NCBI GenBank assembly: GCA_016284485.1
Contig: JAEEOX010000029.1
Location: 1-15,727, forward strand
Length of the DNA: 15,727 nucleotides
Source: Bacillota bacterium
GTDB lineage: Bacteria > Bacillota > Clostridia > Peptostreptococcales > Anaerovoracaceae
Direction: 5' to 3'
Numbering within the stretch: the stretch's first letter is position 1; each line of letters starts with the position of its first letter. The notes under the pieces were generated by a model that did no database searches, was not told where the DNA came from, and worked only from the letters and a program-made list of their open reading frames with translations. Positions 1 to 7,118 of this stretch are shown one piece after another. The translations under genes were made by a program, and so were the position numbers.

Positions 1-1053
1 CTGGCCCAGATCCAGAAGAAGTACGGCAAGGGTGCCGTCATGAAGATGGGAGATGAGACTCATCTCAACATCGAAGCGATCTCAACAGGCTCCATAAGCC
101 TTGACATCGCCACCGGCATCGGCGGAGTGCCCAAGGGAAGGATCGTCGAGATCTACGGACCCGAATCTTCAGGTAAGACGACTCTTGCTCTCCACGTTGT
201 TGCCGAGACCCAGAAGAAGGGCGGCAAGGCTGCTTTCATCGATGCGGAACATGCGCTGGATCCGGTCTATGCCGGCAATCTGGGAGTAGATGTTGACGAG
301 CTTCTTGTATCCCAGCCCGATACAGGCGAGGATGCGCTGGAGATCTGCGACATGCTGGCCAGGTCAGGAGCGCTGGACGTGATCGTCATAGACTCCGTCG
401 CAGCACTGGTACCCAGAGCAGAGCTGGAAGGCGACATGGGCGATTCTCACGTGGGACTCCACGCCAGGCTCATGTCTCAGGCTCTCAGGAAGATCACAGG
501 TGCAGTCAACAAGACCAATACCTGTGTCATCTTCATCAACCAGCTTCGTGAGAAGGTAGGCATCATGTTCGGCAACCCCGAAGTCACCACAGGAGGCCGC
601 GCTCTGAAATTCTACGCTTCCATGAGACTGGACGTGAGAAGGACTGAATCCATCAAGCAGGGCGACGCCATCATCGGAAACCGCACCAGAGTCAAGGTGG
701 TCAAGAACAAGGTGGCTCCTCCCTTCAAGCAGGCCGAATTTGACATCATGTACGGCAGAGGCATCTCCAAGGCCGGTGATCTTCTGGACTGTGCCACTCA
801 GGCAGGCATCCTTGAGAAGGCCGGCTCCTGGTACAGCTATAAGGGCGAACGCATCGGACAGGGCAGGGAGAATGTCAAGGAATATCTTGAATCCCATCCC
901 GCAGTCATGGACGAGATCGAGAAGAGGCTTCTGGCTCAGCTCGATGCCAATGCTGATAAATCCGACGAGGCAAAGGATGACATCTCTCAGGACGAGATCG
1001 ATGAGATCCTGGACATCTTCGTGGATGAGGACGGAGTGATCATGGAGAAATGA
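1..1053 (+). CDS. recA: RecA recombinase, 5' end cut off by the window
   Basis: RecA forms ATP-dependent filaments on single-stranded DNA, pairs homologous strands, and triggers LexA self-cleavage in the SOS response. The frame is open from base 1 and continues the family sequence upstream of the first in-window ATG at 40 (LAQIQKKYGKGAVMKMG), so that ATG is not the start; roughly the first 15 residues are missing. Walker A (GPESSGKT) lies at 157-180 and the Walker B-like strand DVIVID at 376-393. The DNA-binding loop region with FINQLREKVGIMFGNPE and TTGGRALKFYAS is intact. The C-terminus is acidic (rich in D and E), as usual for RecA. No recX follows; a terminator comes within 30 bases. The SOS-regulated promoter, if present, would lie upstream of the window. 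It fits functionally with the LexA-box-controlled yneA-like gene further right. Confidence 0.98.
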   Translation: MAQIQKKYGKGAVMKMGDETHLNIEAISTGSISLDIATGIGGVPKGRIVEIYGPESSGKTTLALHVVAETQKKGGKAAFIDAEHALDPVYAGNLGVDVDELLVSQPDTGEDALEICDMLARSGALDVIVIDSVAALVPRAELEGDMGDSHVGLHARLMSQALRKITGAVNKTNTCVIFINQLREKVGIMFGNPEVTTGGRALKFYASMRLDVRRTESIKQGDAIIGNRTRVKVVKNKVAPPFKQAEFDIMYGRGISKAGDLLDCATQAGILEKAGSWYSYKGERIGQGRENVKEYLESHPAVMDEIEKRLLAQLDANADKSDEAKDDISQDEIDEILDIFVDEDGVIMEK

Positions 1054-1082
1054 TCTCCCTATGATATGACCCGGATGACAGC

Positions 1083-1109
1083 AAACGGCCTTGCATAAGG
1101 CCGTTTTTT
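1083..1109 (+). terminator. Rho-independent terminator of recA
   Basis: A perfect 10-bp stem (AAACGGCCTT at 1083-1092 with AAGGCCGTTT at 1097-1106) has a 4-base loop GCAT and runs into six T residues (1104-1109). It starts 30 bases after the recA stop and separates recA from the ribosomal protein operon. Confidence 0.93.
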
Positions 1110-1144
1110 GCACAAAATATATAAGGTTTTTAATAAATTATTCC

Positions 1145-1173
1145 TTGACATACCTGGTTTCATCTGCTATATT
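1145..1173 (+). promoter_or_regulatory. Sigma-A type promoter of rplU-rpmA
   Basis: A perfect -35 (TTGACA, 1145-1150), a 17-base spacer and a near-consensus -10 (TATATT, 1168-1173) sit between the recA terminator and rplU. The predicted transcription start is near 1180, giving a 5' leader of about 82 bases before the rplU ATG. The near-consensus elements fit the strong expression of a ribosomal protein operon. Confidence 0.85.
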
Positions 1174-1179
1174 TTAACA

Positions 1180-1261
1180 GTTGGCCGCTCAGACACGGTT
1201 GTTTTTAAGTGCAATTGACTTTGCCACCGTCAATGGCGAGACAGGTAAGAGGAGGAAAGAA
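1180..1261 (+). promoter_or_regulatory. Probable L21 autoregulatory mRNA leader
   Basis: Firmicutes rplU operons commonly carry a structured leader (Rfam family L21_leader) thought to bind L21 for feedback control. Here an untranslated leader of about 82 bases lies between a strong promoter and rplU. It holds a hairpin: 1211-1219 pairs with 1229-1237 around a 9-base loop, with one A-G mismatch. The ribosome binding site AGGAGG (1250-1255) lies 12 bases after that stem. Position and structure support the call; I could not align it to the family model, so the assignment is inference. Confidence 0.5.
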
Positions 1262-1762
1262 ATGTACGCAATTATTGAAACAGGCGGTAAGCAGTACAGA
1301 GTCCAGGAAGGCGATGTGATCTGCGTTGAGAAGCTTAAGGCTGAAGCAGGCGAAGTAGTTAACTTCGATCACGTTCTTGTTCTCGGTGAAGGCGAAGGCG
1401 CCAAAGTCGGAACACCTTACACAGGCGACGTCGTTGAAGGCAAAGTCGTAGAATCCGGTAAGGGCAAGAAGGTAGTCATCTTCAAGTACAAGGCTAAGAA
1501 GGACTACAGGAAGAAGCAGGGACACAGACAGCCCTACACAGCTGTTGAGATCCTTACAGTAGGCACAGCCAAGGCTCCCAAGAAGGAAGCCCCCAAGGCA
1601 GAAGCTCCCAAAGCTGAAGAAGTAAAGGCTGAGGAAGTCAAGGTGTCCATGTCCATGAAGAAGGACGAATTACTGGCTATCGCTAAGGAAAACGGCATAG
1701 ATGTAGATGAGAAGGCAACCAAGGCTGCCATCATCGAAGCTATTGAGAATGCCGGAAAGTAA
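1262..1762 (+). CDS. rplU: Ribosomal protein L21 with an extra C-terminal domain
   Basis: L21 binds 23S rRNA in the large subunit. Residues 1-101 are ordinary L21: MYAIIETGGKQYRV at the start, then the conserved KYKAKKDYRKKQGHRQPYT segment. The start is ATG 1262, six bases after AGGAGG; the open frame runs upstream to a TTG at 1181, but that part is leader sequence. The protein is 166 residues, against about 100-105 usual for L21. The extra part has an Ala/Lys/Glu/Pro linker with APKAE and VKAEE repeats (about 102-131), then a compact helical segment (132-166: KKDELLAIAKENGIDVDEKA and following) that resembles SAP, HeH/LEM or Rho N-terminal folds. The domain naming is by eye. rpmA follows after 24 bases. 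Confidence 0.96.
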   Translation: MYAIIETGGKQYRVQEGDVICVEKLKAEAGEVVNFDHVLVLGEGEGAKVGTPYTGDVVEGKVVESGKGKKVVIFKYKAKKDYRKKQGHRQPYTAVEILTVGTAKAPKKEAPKAEAPKAEEVKAEEVKVSMSMKKDELLAIAKENGIDVDEKATKAAIIEAIENAGK

Positions 1763-1786
1763 TTACTGACAGAAGGAGGCACAATC

Positions 1787-2047
1787 ATGGCAAGTAAAAA
1801 AGGAGTAGGAAGCTCTAAGAACGGTCGTGACTCAGAATCTAAGCGTCTTGGATTGAAGGCAGGCGACGGTCAGTATGTAACTGCCGGCAGCATCATCGTA
1901 AGACAGAGAGGAACGAAGTTCCACCCCGGTAACAACGTTGGCATCGGCGGAGATGACACACTCTTCGCAATGATCGATGGTAATGTCAAGTTCGAAAGAA
2001 AAGACAAGACCAGAAAACAGGTCAGCGTTTATTCCAAGGAAGCTTAA
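1787..2047 (+). CDS. rpmA: Ribosomal protein L27, without cleavable N-terminal extension
   Basis: L27 reaches with its N-terminus towards the peptidyl transferase centre of the 50S subunit and helps place tRNA. The 86-residue protein starts MASKKGVGSSKNGRDS and matches the family throughout. AAGGAGG (1773-1779) lies seven bases before the ATG. In most Firmicutes L27 is made with a short N-terminal extension ending in a phenylalanine pair, removed by the protease Prp, whose gene usually sits between rplU and rpmA. Here the extension is absent and only 24 bases separate the two genes, so neither Prp nor a cleavage site is present at this locus. It is cotranscribed with rplU from the promoter at 1145-1173. 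Confidence 0.97.
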   Translation: MASKKGVGSSKNGRDSESKRLGLKAGDGQYVTAGSIIVRQRGTKFHPGNNVGIGGDDTLFAMIDGNVKFERKDKTRKQVSVYSKEA

Positions 2048-2059
2048 GTAGAGTTGATG

Positions 2060-2093
2060 GCCCTGTACGCTACACGTATGGGGCTTTCTTTTT
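2060..2093 (+). terminator. Terminator or attenuator between rpmA and obg
   Basis: A 10-bp stem with two G-U pairs (2060-2069 with 2075-2084, loop CTACA) is followed by TTTCTTTTT (2085-2093). It has the form of an intrinsic terminator. The obg start is only 12 bases beyond it and no promoter is visible between, so obg is probably reached by readthrough, making this an internal attenuator that lowers obg relative to the ribosomal proteins. Confidence 0.8.
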
Positions 2094-2105
2094 AAGGGCA
2101 CGGCA

Positions 2106-3410
2106 ATGTTTGTAGACAGAGCGAGAATATATGTGAAGTCGGGCAAAGGCGGAAACGGGGCGGTAACTTTCAGACGCGACCCCTACGTTCCCAACGGCGG
2201 TCCTGACGGAGGAGACGGCGGACGCGGCGGAGACATCGTGATCCAGGCCGACGGCAACCTGAGGACGCTCCTCGATTTCAAGTACAAGAAAAAATACGAG
2301 GCTGAGTCCGGCCAGAACGGCATGAGCCGCAACAAGTTCGGCAAGGACGGAGAAGACCTCGTCATCAAGGTACCCCGCGGAACCATGGTCATCGATGAGG
2401 AGACCGGCAAGATCATGAAGGATCTTGTGGAGGACGGGCAGTCTTTTGTTGCAGCAAGAGGCGGTAAGGGCGGAAGAGGAAACGTTCACTTCAAGAGTTC
2501 CATCCGTCAGGCTCCCAACTTTGCCGAAGCCGGCGGAGAGGCCAGAGAAAGAGTGGTCATACTGGAACTCAAACTTCTGGCTGACGTAGGTCTGGTAGGT
2601 TTCCCCAACGTCGGAAAGTCCTCACTCTTAAAAGAGGCTACCAAGGCTGAACCGAAGATCGCAAACTACCATTTCACCACCATCGATCCCAACCTGGGCG
2701 TTGTTTACATTCACGGAGAGAGCTTCGTGATGGCTGACATCGCCGGCATAATCGAAGGCGCATCTGAGGGAGCAGGCATGGGCTTCAAGTTTTTGAAGCA
2801 CATCGAACGCACCAAGGTACTTATCCACGTTGTGGACGTTTCAGGTTCGGAGGGAAGAGATCCAAAGGAAGATTTCGACAAGATCAACCTTGAACTCAAG
2901 GCATACAGCGACAGCGTGGCGCGCAAACCCCAGATCGTTGCTGCCAACAAGATAGATGAACTGGAGCTCATGGATGAGGATCCCAGGTATCTGGAGTTCA
3001 AAGAATACGTCAACTCCAAGGGCTATGACTGCTATCCCATGGCTGCACCTCTCGGAGAGGGCGTTAAGGAAGTGCTCACAGCTGCACTGATCAAGCTCCA
3101 GGAAGTGGAGAAGGAGCCTGTTCAGGAACCGGATCCCATGGATTACTACGATTTCGAAGCTGATTCCAAGGATCCAGACTGGAACAAGATCACCTGCGGA
3201 TATGACAGTGATGCAGGCGTATATACCCTTGAGGGACGCCAGCTCACCAAGATATTCAACTCCACCAACTTCTTCGACATGGGTTCACTCAGATATCTCT
3301 ATAAATACATAGAGAAGAACGGAGCCATCGAGGAACTGAAGGAAATGGGCCTCAGGGAAGGCGACATCATCAGGATCAACGACTACGAAATGGAATTCTG
3401 GGATGAATAA
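2106..3410 (+). CDS. obgE: Obg/CgtA GTPase for ribosome assembly
   Basis: Obg is an essential GTPase that binds the 50S subunit during late assembly and links growth to the stringent response. All three family domains are present in 434 residues. The glycine-rich Obg fold at 1 to about 157 is full of GGDGG-type turns. The G domain carries G1 GFPNVGKSS (from residue 165), G3 DIAG (211) and G4 NKID (281). The C-terminal OCT domain occupies about 350-430. At G5, where many homologues read SAxxGEG, this one reads MAAPLGEG. The ATG follows a poor ribosome binding site (AAGGG). The stop overlaps the next start by 8 bases. Linkage to rplU-rpmA is classic in bacteria. Confidence 0.97.
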   Translation: MFVDRARIYVKSGKGGNGAVTFRRDPYVPNGGPDGGDGGRGGDIVIQADGNLRTLLDFKYKKKYEAESGQNGMSRNKFGKDGEDLVIKVPRGTMVIDEETGKIMKDLVEDGQSFVAARGGKGGRGNVHFKSSIRQAPNFAEAGGEARERVVILELKLLADVGLVGFPNVGKSSLLKEATKAEPKIANYHFTTIDPNLGVVYIHGESFVMADIAGIIEGASEGAGMGFKFLKHIERTKVLIHVVDVSGSEGRDPKEDFDKINLELKAYSDSVARKPQIVAANKIDELELMDEDPRYLEFKEYVNSKGYDCYPMAAPLGEGVKEVLTAALIKLQEVEKEPVQEPDPMDYYDFEADSKDPDWNKITCGYDSDAGVYTLEGRQLTKIFNSTNFFDMGSLRYLYKYIEKNGAIEELKEMGLREGDIIRINDYEMEFWDE

Positions 3411-5259
3411 TATCACAGAAAAACTTGAAAGACTTCTTAAAAGAGTAGAGAAACCTGGAAGGTACATCGGAGGCGAAGTCAACTCTGTACGCAAGTCCCC
3501 TGAGGACACAGATGTCAACTTCTGCTTCTGTTTTCCTGATATTTACGAGATCGGCATGTCCTATCTCGGTCTTCAGATACTCTATAAAGCGGTAAACGAC
3601 AGGAACGGTCTGTTCTGTCAGAGGGCCTTCCATCCCCAGGAGGATATGGAGGATCTGATGAGAGAGGAGGGCGTTCCTCTTTATACTCTGGAGACCAAAA
3701 CACCTCTCAGAGAGATGGACTGCATCGGTTTCACCCTTCAGTACGAGATGTCTTTCACGTCCATGCTCAACATGCTGGATCTTGCCGGGATCCCGGTGTT
3801 CTCACGTGAGAGAGGGGAGGATATGCCTCTCGTCATTGCCGGAGGACCCTGCGCCACCAACCCGGAACCGCTCTGGGAGTTCGTGGACTGCTTCCTCATA
3901 GGAGACGGAGAAGAGGCACTTCCCGACTTTCTGGAAGAAATTGGCAAGGCAAAGAAGGAAGGCCTTTCGAAGAGAGACTTTCTCAGGAGAGCCTGCCGTA
4001 TGCAGGGCGTTTATGTGCCGGCATTCTATGACGTGGAATACAACGAAGACGGCACAGTAAGGTCCTACATCCCAAACGTGGAGGAGGCACCCACAACAGT
4101 GAGGCGCAACATTCTTCCTTCCATTGAGGACGCACCTTTCCCGGTGGATCCCATAATTCCCATGGTGGAAGCCGTTCACGACAGGGCAGTGGTGGAGACC
4201 TTCAGAGGCTGCACCAGAGGCTGCCGTTTCTGCCAGGCGGGAATGATCTACCGTCCCATCAGAGAACGTTCCAGAGAAAAGATCCATGACATCGCTCTCA
4301 GGCAGCTCAGAAACACCGGTCATGAAGAGCTCTCGCTTCTGAGCCTTTCCTCTTCAGATCATTCTGAATTCGAGGAACTGGCCCTGGGGCTCATCGACAT
4401 GACCAAACCCATGAACGTATCCCTTTCTCTGCCTTCGCTGAGAATGGACAAGTTCGCTTTCGAGGTTCTGGACCGAATCCAGGAATACCGTAAAAGCAGC
4501 CTGACCTACGCTCCCGAGGCCGGTACCCAGAGGCTCAGAGATATTATAAACAAAGGCGTGACAGAAGATGATATCTATGAGTCTGTGAGAGAAGCTCTGA
4601 CTCTCGGCTGGAATCACATCAAGCTGTATTTCATGGACGGGCTTCCGGCAGAGACCTATGAGGATCTCGACGGCATCGCAGAGATCGTAAGGAACATCAA
4701 GAGCATCAACTGGCAGGTCAACGGAGGCAAACTGGGCCGCTTCAGACTTACTGTATCGGTCTCCAACTTTGTTCCCAAGGCCTTCACACCTTTCCAGTGG
4801 GAGAGCCAGGACACTCCTGAATCATTCAGAGATAAGCACAACTATCTCTCTGAGAAGCTCAAGATGAAGGGTGTAACCTTCAACTACCACGACGACGAGA
4901 CCTCAGCCTTCGAAGCAGTCTTTGCCAGAGGCGACCGCAAAACATCCGCGCTCCTGTATAACGCCTGGAAGCTGGGCGCCAAACTGGACGGATGGACAGA
5001 GCATTACAGGCCCGACATCTGGGAGGAAGCCTTCAGAGTATCAGGTATCGACAAGGATTTCTATACCACCAGGAAGAGATCTTTTGATGAAGTCCTCCCC
5101 TGGGACATCATCGACTGCGGCGTTACCAAGTCTTTCTTAAGGAGCGAGGCTGAGAAGGCCTACAGGGCCGAGACCACCGGTGACTGCAGGATCAAGTGCC
5201 GCGGCTGCGGTATCAACAGATATGTAAAATGTGAAAAGGAGGGCATCTTAAATGGCTGA
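3403..5259 (+). CDS. B12-binding-type radical SAM protein, TIGR03960 family
   Basis: This 618-residue protein has a cobalamin-binding-like N-terminal part (about 15-185), a radical SAM core, and a cysteine-rich tail. The [4Fe-4S]/SAM motif CxxxCxxC is formed by C270, C274 and C277 in FRGCTRGCRFCQAGMIYRP. The last residues (CRIKCRGCGINRYVKC) hold a second cysteine cluster typical of the family and probably bind metal. The biochemical reaction is not established. The start ATG lies within the end of obg (overlap ATGAATAA) with no clear Shine-Dalgarno, so translation is probably coupled to obg. It overlaps the DUF2344 gene by 8 bases; in some genomes the two are fused, which argues for joint function. 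RNase G, a common neighbour of this pair, is absent here. Confidence 0.9.
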   Translation: MNNITEKLERLLKRVEKPGRYIGGEVNSVRKSPEDTDVNFCFCFPDIYEIGMSYLGLQILYKAVNDRNGLFCQRAFHPQEDMEDLMREEGVPLYTLETKTPLREMDCIGFTLQYEMSFTSMLNMLDLAGIPVFSRERGEDMPLVIAGGPCATNPEPLWEFVDCFLIGDGEEALPDFLEEIGKAKKEGLSKRDFLRRACRMQGVYVPAFYDVEYNEDGTVRSYIPNVEEAPTTVRRNILPSIEDAPFPVDPIIPMVEAVHDRAVVETFRGCTRGCRFCQAGMIYRPIRERSREKIHDIALRQLRNTGHEELSLLSLSSSDHSEFEELALGLIDMTKPMNVSLSLPSLRMDKFAFEVLDRIQEYRKSSLTYAPEAGTQRLRDIINKGVTEDDIYESVREALTLGWNHIKLYFMDGLPAETYEDLDGIAEIVRNIKSINWQVNGGKLGRFRLTVSVSNFVPKAFTPFQWESQDTPESFRDKHNYLSEKLKMKGVTFNYHDDETSAFEAVFARGDRKTSALLYNAWKLGAKLDGWTEHYRPDIWEEAFRVSGIDKDFYTTRKRSFDEVLPWDIIDCGVTKSFLRSEAEKAYRAETTGDCRIKCRGCGINRYVKCEKEGILNG

Positions 5260-5947
5260 ATATGTTCTCAAGTTCACTAAGACCGGCTATTCCAAATACA
5301 TTTCTCACCTTGACCTCATGAGGGTATTCGCCAGAAGCTTCAAGATAGCCGCCCTGGATATCAAATACTCTCAGGGATACAATCCGCACCCGAGGATGTC
5401 CTTCGCGCAGCCACTGTCTCTCGGATATTCATCTTTTGCTGAATATCTGGAGTTCGAAACTGTGTCAGAGCATACCGAAGAAGAGCTTCTTGCCATGCTG
5501 AGACCGCTCCTTCCGGAAGGAATAGAGATCCTCTTCATAGAGCCCCTGGACATAGGCAAAAAGACTCTCGCCTCCGAAACCGTGGCTGCAGAGTTCGTGA
5601 TCAGTTTCGATACTGATGCCACCGAGGAAGATCTTCAGAAGATCATGGACGGATACGTCTCCCAACCGGAGATAATCGCCCTCAAACGGATGAAGAAGAC
5701 CAAGCGCCTGGAAGAGACTGACATCAAGGACAAGATCCGCGAAATATCTGTTTCCAAGCCTGATCAGGCAGTGATAAGATGCGTTCTGGACCAGGGCAGC
5801 GGCTCCAATCTGAGTCCCGAGCCCCTGATTCAGAGCTTCATGAAATATGCAGATCTGGACGTTCCCAGGTGGGACGTGGAGGTCACCAGAAGGCGGCTTT
5901 TCTTCACAGATCGTATACAATTTCAGCATATTGACAACCCCCTGTAA
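5252..5947 (+). CDS. DUF2344 / TIGR03936 protein, partner of the radical SAM enzyme
   Basis: The protein is 231 residues long and of unknown function. It begins with the family hallmark YVLKFTKTGYSKYISHLDLM, then shows QGYNPHPRMSFAQPLSLGY and ends with a basic, beta-rich segment (VPRWDVEVTRRRLFF). AAGGAGG (5236-5242) lies nine bases upstream and the start overlaps the preceding gene by 8 bases. The family is found beside, or fused to, TIGR03960 radical SAM proteins, so it is likely a substrate-binding or accessory subunit; this is inference from linkage. The 5' arm of a terminator lies inside its last codons and stop. Confidence 0.88.
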   Translation: MAEYVLKFTKTGYSKYISHLDLMRVFARSFKIAALDIKYSQGYNPHPRMSFAQPLSLGYSSFAEYLEFETVSEHTEEELLAMLRPLLPEGIEILFIEPLDIGKKTLASETVAAEFVISFDTDATEEDLQKIMDGYVSQPEIIALKRMKKTKRLEETDIKDKIREISVSKPDQAVIRCVLDQGSGSNLSPEPLIQSFMKYADLDVPRWDVEVTRRRLFFTDRIQFQHIDNPL

Positions 5948-5980
5948 GATTCCTAAAATTAGGGCATCAGGGGGTTTTTT
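5936..5980 (+). terminator. Terminator after the obg-radical SAM-DUF2344 operon; overlaps the comEA ribosome binding site
   Basis: The stem AACCCCCTG (5936-5944) with CAGGGGGTT (5968-5976) is 9 bp, with a 23-base loop that holds a small palindrome (CCTAAAATTAGG). Six T residues (5975-5980) follow. The 5' arm lies in the end of the DUF2344 gene. The 3' arm contains AGGGGG, the only Shine-Dalgarno-like sequence before the comEA ATG at 5981. Confidence 0.85.
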
Positions 5981-6634
5981 ATGAGATCATTGGGGGATCT
6001 GGACTTCAATAAGGTGCGCCTTTTTGCGGCGGATCATGTGAAGACGCTGAGGATGATCGCAGTGATTGCGGTTGTTTTTCTTTCTGTGCTGTTTTTCTGG
6101 ACCAGAGGAAGCGGAGAGACTGTGGAGATAGACGCTCCTTCGATGGAACAGGTTAATGAAACAGGAACAGCTGAAACAGCTCTGCCGGAAACCGCTCCTC
6201 CCGCAGCAGGAGAGACTGCCTACGTGGACATCTGCGGTGAGGTGGTGTCCCCCGGCGTCTATAAGGTTGATACAGAGACCCGAGTGTTTCAGGTCATTGA
6301 GCTTGCCGGCGGACCTACGGACAAGGCAGATTTCATGACTCTTAACAGGGCGGAGAAGGTATATGACGGTCAGAAGATCATCGTTCCGAAGCAAGGGGAG
6401 GAGGCTGAGGGTACGACTGCAGACAGTTCATACCCGGATGACGGAAGGGTGAACATCAACACCGCAGATTCGTCACTTCTTCAGACTATTCCGGGCATAG
6501 GCCCTGCCAAGGCGTCCAGGATCATAGACTATCGTGAGACCGTGGGAAGGTTCGCCTCAATTGAGGAGATCATGAACGTATCGGGAATAGGGGAGGCCAC
6601 TTTTCAGTCCATCAGGGACTACATCAAAGTATGA
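5981..6634 (+). CDS. comEA: ComEA-type DNA-binding competence protein
   Basis: ComEA is a membrane-anchored receptor that binds double-stranded DNA outside the cell during natural transformation. The 217-residue protein shows a short cytoplasmic N-terminus and one membrane segment (about 24-40, MIAVIAVVFLSVLFFW). A Ser/Thr/Glu/Pro-rich linker (41-79) and a SLBB domain (80-137, VDICGEVVSPGVYKV) follow. Two helix-hairpin-helix motifs close the protein (156-217: VNINTADSSLLQTIPGIGPA, then FASIEEIMNVSGIGE). The order and length are typical. ATG 5981 directly follows the T-run of the preceding terminator, and its ribosome binding site is the terminator's 3' arm; an alternative ATG at 6053 would cut into the membrane segment and has no better site. 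No comEB or comEC follows. Confidence 0.93.
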   Translation: MRSLGDLDFNKVRLFAADHVKTLRMIAVIAVVFLSVLFFWTRGSGETVEIDAPSMEQVNETGTAETALPETAPPAAGETAYVDICGEVVSPGVYKVDTETRVFQVIELAGGPTDKADFMTLNRAEKVYDGQKIIVPKQGEEAEGTTADSSYPDDGRVNINTADSSLLQTIPGIGPAKASRIIDYRETVGRFASIEEIMNVSGIGEATFQSIRDYIKV

Positions 6635-6665
6635 TTCCGTAAACAGTTGAGAAAGGAGAATGGGA

Positions 6666-7094
6666 ATGGATATTTCAACTTTATCGGAAATTTTGAGCGA
6701 CGGTATCACCATCTCGCAGCTATATGATCTGGTCAGAGAAGAGGAGAGATCCGTACCTCTCGACAAGAAGGTGGAAAGATTACTTTACGACCTCATGCTG
6801 TCCACCAATTACAAGGGGCACAAATACCTCAAGGATTCCATTATCATGCTGGTGAACAATGAAGCAGACAGCGAAAGCTTTGCAAGATACGTGTATCCGG
6901 TGCTGGGTCAGAAATACGGCGTGAATCGCCAGAGCATCGAGAAGAACATGAGATTCGCCATCATGAAGATCTACGAGCAGAATACGGAAGAGAATCTTTT
7001 GCGCCTGCTGGGAAAACCTGCTCTGTGCAGTCCCAGACCCACAAACGCTAAATTTGTATCCATATGCGCTGCTAAATTGAGGCTTGAGAGATAA
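6666..7094 (+). CDS. Stand-alone Spo0A C-terminal (DNA-binding) domain protein, no receiver
   Basis: The protein is 142 residues. From about residue 40 to the end it resembles the effector domain of the sporulation regulator Spo0A: YKGHKYLKDSIIMLV, VYPVLGQKYGVNRQSIEKNM with RFAIMKIYEQ, RPTNAKFVSICAAKLRLE. Spo0A normally has an N-terminal phospho-receiver of about 120 residues; here only about 40 unrelated residues precede it, so control by aspartate phosphorylation seems impossible. In the recognition-helix region the Glu and second Arg match Spo0A, while others differ (Arg to Lys, His to Phe), judged by eye, so the DNA target may differ. The start is taken as ATG 6666, 7 bases after AAAGGAG (6652-6658); ATG 6660 is too close to it. 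Role unknown: likely a transcription regulator. It follows comEA by 31 bases and may be cotranscribed with it. Confidence 0.85.
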   Translation: MDISTLSEILSDGITISQLYDLVREEERSVPLDKKVERLLYDLMLSTNYKGHKYLKDSIIMLVNNEADSESFARYVYPVLGQKYGVNRQSIEKNMRFAIMKIYEQNTEENLLRLLGKPALCSPRPTNAKFVSICAAKLRLER

Positions 7095-7112
7095 TGGCGG
7101 CTGTGATATAAT
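7084..7112 (+). promoter_or_regulatory. Promoter of the DUF896 gene
   Basis: TTGAGA (7084-7089), a 17-base spacer and a consensus -10 TATAAT (7107-7112), preceded by the extended -10 TG (7104-7105). It overlaps the last codons of the Spo0A-domain gene. The expected start of transcription, 6-8 bases after the -10, falls at 7118-7120, on the ATG itself. Confidence 0.7.
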
Positions 7113-7118
7113 CCAGTT

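Noticed and set aside
364..1113. Long open frame on the minus strand opposite recA, and similar frames opposite obg, alaS and others
   Set aside because: These are shadows of strong coding sequence on the other strand; they show no recognisable motifs and no ribosome binding sites.
1181..1261. N-terminal extension of L21 from TTG 1181
   Set aside because: The extra 27 codons begin at the expected start of transcription, lack a ribosome binding site and do not resemble L21; AGGAGG is placed for ATG 1262.
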